Shown in pieces: positions 1 through 5,122 of a DNA stretch of 5,122 nt (within the stretch, counting starts at the first letter, position 1; each line of letters opens with the position of its first letter). Source of the stretch: Saprospiraceae bacterium (GTDB taxonomy: Bacteria; Bacteroidota; Bacteroidia; Chitinophagales; Saprospiraceae). Location of the stretch: positions 1-5,122 of the forward strand of contig SCUG01000392.1 of NCBI GenBank assembly GCA_004297645.1. Direction: 5' to 3'. The notes under the pieces were generated by a model. The model was not told where the DNA came from, ran no database searches, and saw only the letters and a program-made list of their open reading frames with translations. The translations under genes and the position numbers were made by a program.

Positions 1-1
1 T

Positions 2-3000
2 ATGTGCCACAAAAATCTGATTACAACGCACCGCAGGGTTGGCTCCCTCGTAAAACATGCAGCCTCTTTACTTTTCTTTTCTTTACTTTTCTTTTCTTTT
101 TCGGGCAGGGTGAATGCCCAGCCGGCCCCGGTGATACCATCCGGAGATATTGATTTCCGGGCATGTCAGGTATTCGTTTACAACTCAGAAGATTGCTACA
201 GGCTGGAATTCCCTTTTTTATTCGATTACGACGGTTTATCGCAGCCCGAACCCGACGAATTCGCCTCTGACCAGATGCTTATTCAATTCACCATAACAGG
301 TGACGGCGTTTTCGACCTTGAAGCCACAAAAGCCCTCAATGCGAACCTGCCTTCTTTGTCATATTTTTCAGGATATAGTACTTTCCACGAACAAAGCCCC
401 AAGGTTTTTTATTACCTGCTGCATTGTAATAATAGCATTCAGTGGGATGTTCCTTTTGGCGACTATAGTATATGCCAGATGCCGTTTTTGAAAACTGTTA
501 TTATCGGAGACCCCGGTGAGAATATTCTGATTCAGACAAACGTGCAGGTCTTCATCCAGGATTGCAACAATAGTGAAATTGTTAGTGGAGATTCTCCGAA
601 CTACACGACGCCGCAGCCGGTGGCCTGTCCGGCTGATTTGTCTGTCGAATTATGGGGGATGCCAACCGGCCCCGTCAATCCTCACGAGGAAGTCACCCCG
701 GCAATCAGGATTTACAATAACGGTACGACGGCTGTCACCCTGACAGACCTGGATTTTCGCATCAGGATAACGGATGAACACAACACATTGCCCGACCCAA
801 TACTGGAACCGAACACATTGCCATCGGGTTCGCCACCTGCCTTTTACCACCAGGAGGGGGATGTGTATTACTATTACCTTAATACTTTGGATCCGGGCAA
901 TACAATTCCTGCGGGTGGGTTTACGACGCTTCTTGCCACGTCCATTCTGCCGCCAGAGGGATTGGAAAATTTATTGGGAGAATCCAATGTCACAGTAGAA
1001 TTTGTGCGGCTGAATATTGACGGAGGGGATTGCTGCGAATTAGATGTTTCTTTGGCAAAGGGGAATATTTTGTTTCCCGGCGAACTGCCCTGCGAAAACA
1101 CGCCAGTTGACGATGTCAGCATCACCATTGCCCCTTGGCCAAGTATCGGCGGGGTTACTTTGGAGGATTGTGAAATTGGCTTTGTCGTCTATGTCAACAC
1201 CGCCCAAACGTTATTGGCTGACCGGCTTTTGCTTGAGCTTGAGACTGAATTGACGGGTAACTTGTCTCTGAAAAAAATTATCCCGGTTGGCTTGTCCTGC
1301 GCTTCCATGACTTCTTGCCCGTCGCTGGGGGGAACTTGTCTGGAGTGTGGCAGCAACTCGATAATTTTAGACTACGATGATGCACTCAACCCGTTATCAA
1401 TCTCCGATGGGGATGGATTTTTGGTAGTTTTTGGTGGGTTGAATGGTTCGCTGGATGATATAATAATCAACAAAGCTGCCATCCGGGTGCAGGGAATGGC
1501 GGAAGCCTGTATCCCCGACATCATTATTGCCCCGGCACTTTCCCAAAGTCTGCCGGTGAGTAATGGTTGTAATTTCTGCAACGACATTTTTCTCGAAACT
1601 GAGGGCTATACCGGTATTCTGCCAGATTGTGAGTCCGGATTTTCAGTAAAATTAGTGGTCAATGGCCCGGTCCAGTTAGACCAGTTAACCGTTCAGTTTA
1701 CTTACCAGGCAACGGGGAATATTGTCATAACTGACATCGCCACTCCACTTTGCGGGGTGGTGAATAACTGCCCTCCTGCCGGCCAGACCCAACCCTGTGT
1801 TTCAGTGGATGGCAATAAAATCACCTACCAGGCCTGTCCGGCGTTTGCCAGCCCGGCCCAATCCACCTTGCTCAATATTAAGTTTACCGGGGTCGGTTGC
1901 ATTAGTGATATTACTTTCACCGGCGAAACAAAAGTGGTAATCCCCTTGCAGGGCGAATGTGTGCCGATGGACATTACCGTGAATAGCCCCTTTCCTGTGT
2001 GCAATACCTGCTTTCAGGGGATGTACGTGTTGGGTGGCTCTATTCAAACCGAAGGGGGCGATGGAATGAAAATCGAAGCGGATGACCCGAATGAAGGAAT
2101 CTACATCAGGGGGGCATCCAACCTGAATGATTGCCCGGGCACATCGGTAGGTTGCACCGAAGAAATTACCGCCACGGACCCCTGCGGGGAATACAACCGC
2201 AATTTCATGTGCTCCGAAAATGCCATCTTCTCGGTAAAGCCGGAAAAGGATAATGGTGACGATATGAATGGAGTAACGACGTTTGACCTTGTCCTGATTA
2301 GCAAAAACATATTAGGCGTACAACTTTTGGATTCTCCTTACAAAATGATAGCAGCCGATGCGAATCATTCAAACAGCATAACTACTTTTGATTTGGTCGA
2401 AATCCGAAAGTTGATACTATTTATTTATACGGGCTTCCCGGGCAACACATCCTGGCGCTTCATAGATGCCGGATACACCTTCCCCAACCCCTCAAATCCC
2501 TGGTCAGAAACTTTCCCCGAGTGCAAAAATGTGGATTTGGCATTGCAAAATGCTGCTTTAGATATTGATTTTGTGGCCGTCAAAATCGGGGATGTAAACA
2601 ACAGCGCAAATCCATGTACCAACTTCACCGGCGGAGGAGTTGAAGACAGGGGGCAAAAAGCATGGCTGTATATGGAACCAGACAAGGCAGCACCCATCCG
2701 TTCCGGCGAAACGGTCGCTTTCAAATGCCGGCTGGACAGCCCTGAGTACCTTACCGCCTGGCAAATGGGCCTGCAATTCGACCCGGACGTGCTCCAATTC
2801 GAAGAAGCATTGCCGGATTATCTCGAAAGATTTTCTCCGTTCAAACACCTTGGTGCCACGGAGGCAGGGCAGGGCAGGCTCAGGCTGTTGTGGTATGCCG
2901 AAGATGCTAAACCACAAGGATTCGGCTCTGGCCAGGATGTATTTACCCTGAAATTCAAAACCCTCCGGCCCGTTGCGGATTTGCAGTCTGCAATGGCATT

Positions 3001-3370
3001 GGACGGCGGAGTCCTGTTAGTAGCGGGCTACCGGGAAGATGGCACTGCGCTTTCCATCGAGATGGCAACCTGGGTTTCGCAAGATAACCTAAAGGTTGAA
3101 AATGCTCTCTCTGAAAAGCTCCGTGTTACCGCCGTACCGAACCCGTTCAGCGACGATCTCCGGTTTTTCATTTCCGTGCCGGAAGATGACTGGTTGGAGT
3201 TGTCGGTGTTCGACGTGAACGGGCGATTGGTTGCATCCTGGAGCGGGGAAACCGAAGCGAGGGAAAAGGAGGTTTTGTTCAATAAAACCAGAGACTGGGG
3301 TGAAGGCGTGTTTACCTACCGAGTGCAGACGACCCGCCACTCGGTGACAGGTAAAATAACTAAGCAATAG
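2..3370 (+). CDS. Secreted multidomain protein with dockerin-like and cohesin-like segments and T9SS type A sorting domain
   Basis: Large extracellular or surface protein of 1122 residues with no recognised catalytic domain; the role is probably structural or adhesive (inference). Seen: a signal peptide at residues 1-39 (basic n-region, hydrophobic core 20-33, cleavage after VNA). An N-terminal half of Cys-containing modules follows (about 41-209, 210-364, 371-526, 527-670); the last two are clearly homologous. Residues about 672-748 resemble a degenerate carboxypeptidase-regulatory-like domain. Residues 746-868 are dockerin-like: TTFDLV occurs twice, one loop (D786, N788, S790, T794, D797) fits the dockerin calcium loop well, and a third DVNNS loop lies near 864. 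Residues about 886-1022 look cohesin-like (WQMGLQFDPDVLQF). Residues 1040-1122 are a T9SS type A sorting domain (PNPF at 1046, then LSVFDVNGRLV, ending GKITKQ), which in Bacteroidota directs export through the outer membrane and surface attachment or release. The ATG lies at the window edge, so a longer N-terminus cannot be excluded, but the signal peptide supports this start. The stop is TAG. Domain names are from memory of the families, not from a search. Confidence 0.93.
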   Translation: MCHKNLITTHRRVGSLVKHAASLLFFSLLFFSFSGRVNAQPAPVIPSGDIDFRACQVFVYNSEDCYRLEFPFLFDYDGLSQPEPDEFASDQMLIQFTITGDGVFDLEATKALNANLPSLSYFSGYSTFHEQSPKVFYYLLHCNNSIQWDVPFGDYSICQMPFLKTVIIGDPGENILIQTNVQVFIQDCNNSEIVSGDSPNYTTPQPVACPADLSVELWGMPTGPVNPHEEVTPAIRIYNNGTTAVTLTDLDFRIRITDEHNTLPDPILEPNTLPSGSPPAFYHQEGDVYYYYLNTLDPGNTIPAGGFTTLLATSILPPEGLENLLGESNVTVEFVRLNIDGGDCCELDVSLAKGNILFPGELPCENTPVDDVSITIAPWPSIGGVTLEDCEIGFVVYVNTAQTLLADRLLLELETELTGNLSLKKIIPVGLSCASMTSCPSLGGTCLECGSNSIILDYDDALNPLSISDGDGFLVVFGGLNGSLDDIIINKAAIRVQGMAEACIPDIIIAPALSQSLPVSNGCNFCNDIFLETEGYTGILPDCESGFSVKLVVNGPVQLDQLTVQFTYQATGNIVITDIATPLCGVVNNCPPAGQTQPCVSVDGNKITYQACPAFASPAQSTLLNIKFTGVGCISDITFTGETKVVIPLQGECVPMDITVNSPFPVCNTCFQGMYVLGGSIQTEGGDGMKIEADDPNEGIYIRGASNLNDCPGTSVGCTEEITATDPCGEYNRNFMCSENAIFSVKPEKDNGDDMNGVTTFDLVLISKNILGVQLLDSPYKMIAADANHSNSITTFDLVEIRKLILFIYTGFPGNTSWRFIDAGYTFPNPSNPWSETFPECKNVDLALQNAALDIDFVAVKIGDVNNSANPCTNFTGGGVEDRGQKAWLYMEPDKAAPIRSGETVAFKCRLDSPEYLTAWQMGLQFDPDVLQFEEALPDYLERFSPFKHLGATEAGQGRLRLLWYAEDAKPQGFGSGQDVFTLKFKTLRPVADLQSAMALDGGVLLVAGYREDGTALSIEMATWVSQDNLKVENALSEKLRVTAVPNPFSDDLRFFISVPEDDWLELSVFDVNGRLVASWSGETEAREKEVLFNKTRDWGEGVFTYRVQTTRHSVTGKITKQ
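65..99 (+). repeat. 15-bp in-frame tandem duplication in the signal peptide core
   Basis: A TCTTTACTTTTCTTT unit occurs at 65-79 and again, identically, at 80-94, with a partial third copy to base 99. It encodes SLLFF-SLLFF-SF, the hydrophobic core of the signal peptide of the first gene. The unit is 15 bases, so gain or loss of one copy would keep the frame and change the core length by five residues. The tract is almost pure pyrimidine on this strand. Confidence 0.9.
1112..2011 (+). repeat. Two tandem homologous Cys-rich modules within the first CDS
   Basis: Protein-level internal repeat, residues about 371-526 and 527-670. The copies align at LEDCEIGF / LPDCESGF, then ELTGNLSLKKI / QATGNIVITDI. 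A Cys-rich middle follows (C433, C439, C446, C449 against C584, C590, C599, C612). Next comes FLVVFGGL / LLNIKFTG, then EACIPDIII / GECVPMDIT, and both close on a CxxC (C523-C526, C667-C670). The nucleotide sequences are well diverged, so this is an old duplication. The preceding segment ends in a similar way (C344-C345 then C364), which suggests a more diverged further copy. Beta-rich, perhaps cohesin/Ig-like; the fold is inferred only from strand patterning. Confidence 0.7.
2237..2605 (+). other. Dockerin-like segment of the first CDS
   Basis: Residues 746-868. Two helix-associated loops each run into TTFDLV: the first (NGDDMNGVTTFD, 751-762) is imperfect, with Met at the fifth loop position; the second (DANHSNSITTFD, 786-797) has acceptable ligands at positions 1, 3, 5, 9 and 12. 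An insert of about 55 residues (NTSWRFIDAGYTFPNP and on) separates them from a third DVNNS loop at 864-868. Type I dockerins normally have two such loops in about 60-70 residues, so this is an enlarged variant. I associate this arrangement with secreted proteins of Saprospiria, where it need not imply a cellulosome. Calcium binding is inferred. Confidence 0.75.
3119..3367 (+). other. T9SS type A C-terminal sorting domain
   Basis: Residues 1040-1122 of the first CDS. The order of short motifs matches the family: a VPNPF box at the domain start, a strand ending in ISVPEDDWLELSVFD, an NGRLV turn, a G-[VY]-[FY]-x-Y strand near residue 1102 (GVFTYRV) and a final basic GKITK. In Bacteroidota this domain is recognised by the type IX secretion machinery after Sec export, and it is often cleaved when cargo is attached to the surface. 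The length of about 83 residues is usual. Confidence 0.9.
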
Positions 3371-3391
3371 ACTGTTTTTGCTATGTTCCTT

Positions 3392-3415
3392 TTGACAACG
3401 CTCTTTTTTTGTCAA
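3392..3415. repeat. Weak 7-bp inverted repeat with T-rich loop
   Basis: TTGACAA at 3392-3398 is the exact reverse complement of TTGTCAA at 3409-3415. The 10-base loop ends in a run of T (3404-3410 is T7, overlapping the second arm). The stem is short and AT-rich and no U-run follows it, so any role in termination or as an operator is speculative. Confidence 0.3.
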
Positions 3416-3418
3416 CGT

Positions 3419-3450
3419 CCCTTTGTCCCCGAAAAATCGGGGACAAAGGG
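3419..3450. repeat. Perfect 14-bp intergenic inverted repeat; possible terminator or dispersed palindrome
   Basis: CCCTTTGTCCCCGA at 3419-3432 is the exact reverse complement of TCGGGGACAAAGGG at 3437-3450, with an AAAA loop at 3433-3436. The RNA hairpin would be very stable on either strand. It lies 48 bases after the stop of the first gene and ends 19 bases before the start codon of the second. A factor-independent terminator is possible, but neither strand has the usual U-run after the stem (GGCTAAAA on +, ACGTTGAC on -). Other possibilities are a repetitive extragenic palindrome or an mRNA-stabilising or attenuating hairpin between two co-transcribed genes. The structure is certain; the function is not. 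Confidence 0.6.
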
Positions 3451-3469
3451 GGCTAAAAACCACCTTCCC

Positions 3470-5122
3470 ATGAATCGCAAACTTCTACTTTCTATTTTAT
3501 TCCTGGCGTTCTGCATACATTCCGTCCACTCCACCATCCTCCACGTCAACGCCAACGTGCAGGGCGGCAACCAGGACGGCACATCCTGGGCAGATGCCTT
3601 CCCGCTCCTGCAAAGCGCCATCATTGCAGCCCAATACGGCGACACGGTTTGGGTGGCGCAGGGTACCTACCTACCCACTACCGGCACCAACCGCAATATT
3701 TCCTTCACCTTGAAAAACGGCGTGCGTTTTTTCGGCGGCTTTACCGGGGTGGAAACGGCATTGGACGAACGGGATTGGGAGGCGAACCCAACCATTCTCA
3801 GCGGCGACATCGGCGTACCAGGTGACAGCACGGACAATTCCTACACAGTGGTTTATTGCAATTTTGCCGACTCCAACACCGTGCTCGACGGCTTTGTCAT
3901 CATAAGCGGTAATGCGGACAATGGCGCCACTTCCGTTCCTCCGTCCAGCCGCACGAAAAGCGGAGGAGGCTTGTACCTGGAAGGCTCGTCACCGCTGGAA
4001 GACGTGCGCCCATGGGTCGTCAATTGCCGTTTTGCGTGCAACACAGCCGTCTCCAATGGCGGGGCTGTTTACATGCGAAGCACGGGAGCCGGTTCGTGCA
4101 GCCCATATTTCAAGGGCTGTGTTTTTGAAAGCAACCATGCATTTTATGGCGGGGCGATGTACAAGGAAGGTGGGAGCCTATTGCACGATATGTCGGTAAT
4201 GGGGTGCCGTTTCGACAGCAATTCAGCAGATTTTTACGGCGGTGGCTTGGGGTATAACAGCACCAACGGGAATAAGAAAGTGACTATTAGGGAATGTGAG
4301 TTTATTTCAAATAATGGTACTCTTTCAGGAGGCGCTTTCCATCAGGATGTACTTTCCTCGTCATCTCAATTGCAATTTATTGGCTGTCGCTTCACAAGTA
4401 ACTTCTCTTTAGGCGGCGGAGTTCTTAGTGTCTTCAATTGGGTGTATAATGAGCATTTGAAAGTAGATAAATGTGATTTTAGTTTTAATAACATTCCTGA
4501 TGGGGCGATAGTAATTTATGATTATGGAGTAATTAATGTTGATAGTTGTAATTTTAAAGATAATAGTCAATCCGCGTGGGGAACCCATTTAACTTGTTCG
4601 AATGCTAATTTGATAGTAACAAATAGCCACTTTGATGAAATTGGAATTTCTGATGCAGGGCGGCTTTTAGATATGGGGGGGAATAGCTTTGTTTATTTTA
4701 CAAACTGTTCTATTTATAGAAACGATGGAGAAATTTCTGTTTTAATAAATACCCATGCAGATGCCGGTATCGAAGGTGGTATTTTTTTAAATAACTCAAT
4801 TGTATTTGGAAATAATGTGGCTCCATCCGGTTTTTTGGTTTTTTTAGCTAATGACATTATAACATTTACTTTATCCCACACCCTGATAGACGTTCCCGAC
4901 TGCGCCTCCATCGCCAATGGCCCCGTCACCTGCGGCCCCGGCAACCTCTTCAACCTCGACCCCCTCTTCGCCGACACCGCCGCCTCCGACTTCACCCTGC
5001 TTCCCTGCTCCCCCGCCATCAACGCCGGCTCGAACGCCATCATAGACTCCCTCGGAATCCTCACCGACATCGCCGGCAACCCCCGCATACAGGGCGGCAC
5101 TGTGGACATGGGTGCTTACGAG
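3470..5122 (+). CDS. Secreted right-handed beta-helix protein with PMP-like repeats and choice-of-anchor Q-type module (3' end beyond window)
   Basis: Partial gene: 551 codons are open from ATG 3470 to the last base, with no stop seen. Signal peptide at residues 1-21 (MNRK, hydrophobic core, cleavage after HSVHS). Cys15 is preceded by LAF, a poor lipobox, so a lipoprotein is unlikely. The N-cap at about 22-135 has the stereotyped motifs HVNANVQGG, GTSWADAF, GDTVWVAQGTY, FFGGFTGVET and ILSGDIG, known from bacterial surface beta-helix proteins. LDGFVI at 139-144 opens the helix. About ten coils follow, the first five with FxxN and GGA/GGG motifs. The C-terminal module carries DPLF (497), SPAINAG (514), TDIAGNPRIQGG and VDMGAYE (545-551), typical of the choice-of-anchor Q type. 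A T9SS sorting domain is expected beyond the window (inference). There is no Shine-Dalgarno site before the ATG; the next in-frame Met is at residue 204, and the signal peptide supports the chosen start. Likely an adhesin or a carbohydrate-interacting surface protein. No polysaccharide-lyase active site was recognised. Base composition changes sharply inside the gene. Confidence 0.93.
   Translation, partial: MNRKLLLSILFLAFCIHSVHSTILHVNANVQGGNQDGTSWADAFPLLQSAIIAAQYGDTVWVAQGTYLPTTGTNRNISFTLKNGVRFFGGFTGVETALDERDWEANPTILSGDIGVPGDSTDNSYTVVYCNFADSNTVLDGFVIISGNADNGATSVPPSSRTKSGGGLYLEGSSPLEDVRPWVVNCRFACNTAVSNGGAVYMRSTGAGSCSPYFKGCVFESNHAFYGGAMYKEGGSLLHDMSVMGCRFDSNSADFYGGGLGYNSTNGNKKVTIRECEFISNNGTLSGGAFHQDVLSSSSQLQFIGCRFTSNFSLGGGVLSVFNWVYNEHLKVDKCDFSFNNIPDGAIVIYDYGVINVDSCNFKDNSQSAWGTHLTCSNANLIVTNSHFDEIGISDAGRLLDMGGNSFVYFTNCSIYRNDGEISVLINTHADAGIEGGIFLNNSIVFGNNVAPSGFLVFLANDIITFTLSHTLIDVPDCASIANGPVTCGPGNLFNLDPLFADTAASDFTLLPCSPAINAGSNAIIDSLGILTDIAGNPRIQGGTVDMGAYE
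4022..4828 (+). repeat. Beta-helix coil repeats (PMP-like FxxN / GGA)
   Basis: About ten coils with a 25-31 residue period start at residues 185, 216, 245, 275, 305, 334, 359, 385, 412 and 441 of the second protein. Coil heads read NCRFACN, GCVFESN, GCRFDSN, ECEFISN, GCRFTSN, KCDFSFN, SCNFKDN, NSHFDEI, NCSIYRN and NNSIVFG. In coils 1-5 the FxxN is followed after a short gap by GGAVY, GGAMY, GGGLG, GGAFH and GGGVL, the pairing that defines chlamydial polymorphic outer membrane protein repeats. In later coils the GG motif is lost while the C-x-F-x-x-N head persists, then fades. The Cys of each head would stack along the helix. Confidence 0.8.
4874..5122 (+). other. GC-rich C-terminal anchor module of the second CDS
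   Basis: Residues 469-551 carry DPLF, DFTLLP, SPAINAG and VDMGAYE, the order found at the end of choice-of-anchor Q-type beta-helix proteins. By hand count 73 of 83 codons end in G or C (88%), mostly C, against 30 of 144 (21%) in the codons just before. The module stops at the window edge. Confidence 0.7.

Noticed and set aside
2558..2917. 119-codon minus-strand open frame
   Set aside because: Antisense to the cohesin-like region of the first CDS, with no recognisable motifs; a shadow frame.
3363..3382. AGCAA...TTGCT hairpin overlapping the stop codon of the first gene
   Set aside because: Only five base pairs with a mismatched interior; expected by chance.
3371..3469. Bacteroidota-type promoter (TTTG, about 19 bases, TAnnTTTG) for the second gene
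   Set aside because: Only a partial TATGTT near 3382-3387 is visible and there is no correctly spaced upstream TTTG; support is too weak to list.
3470..3532. Lipoprotein signal at Cys15 of the second protein
   Set aside because: The residues before Cys are L-A-F; Phe at -1 does not fit a lipobox, and a standard signal peptidase I site follows near residue 21.
4022..4828. Leucine-rich or hexapeptide repeat protein
   Set aside because: The 25-31 residue period with FxxN and GGA motifs fits right-handed beta-helix/PMP coils, not those families.
4714..5109. 131-codon open frame on the minus strand
   Set aside because: It lies wholly opposite the second CDS, whose plus-strand frame has recognisable anchor motifs; the minus frame exists because the GC-rich, C-ending codons leave few stops.

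Overview
The window holds two large co-directional (+ strand) genes for secreted, multidomain surface or extracellular proteins, separated by a 99-base intergenic gap. Several things point to a marine or sludge-type member of the Bacteroidota, most likely the Saprospiria (Lewinella/Haliscomenobacter-like). The first protein ends in a type IX secretion system (T9SS) type A sorting domain, which is confined to that phylum. It also carries the dockerin-like segment with the repeated GV/SI-TTFDLV motif that I associate with Saprospiria secreted proteins. Neither gene start has a clear Shine-Dalgarno site, which is normal for this phylum. The genus is inference; the phylum is well supported.

Bases 2-3370: a 1122-residue secreted protein. 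In order it has a signal peptide, a Cys-containing modular N-terminal half (with at least two clearly homologous tandem modules), a short carboxypeptidase-regulatory-like segment, a dockerin-like Ca-binding segment, a cohesin-like beta-sandwich and a T9SS C-terminal domain. No catalytic domain was recognised, so it looks like a structural, adhesive or scaffolding protein.

Bases 3371-3469: an intergenic gap with a perfect 14-bp inverted repeat (AAAA loop) and a weaker 7-bp inverted repeat. I see no recognisable promoter.

Bases 3470-5122: a second secreted protein, open to the window edge (551 codons visible, no stop). It has a signal peptide, a conserved N-cap, about ten right-handed beta-helix coils with FxxN/GGA repeats like those of chlamydial polymorphic outer membrane proteins, and a choice-of-anchor Q-type C-terminal module. 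Its base composition is strikingly mosaic. By hand count, third-position GC is about 70% in the first 100 codons, 21% in codons 325-468 and 88% in codons 469-551.

The two genes probably both feed the T9SS export route and the cell surface, but nothing in the sequence proves that they share a transcript or act together. I see no RNA genes, CRISPR arrays, transposases or defence genes. The most unusual signal is the compositional mosaic within the second gene.
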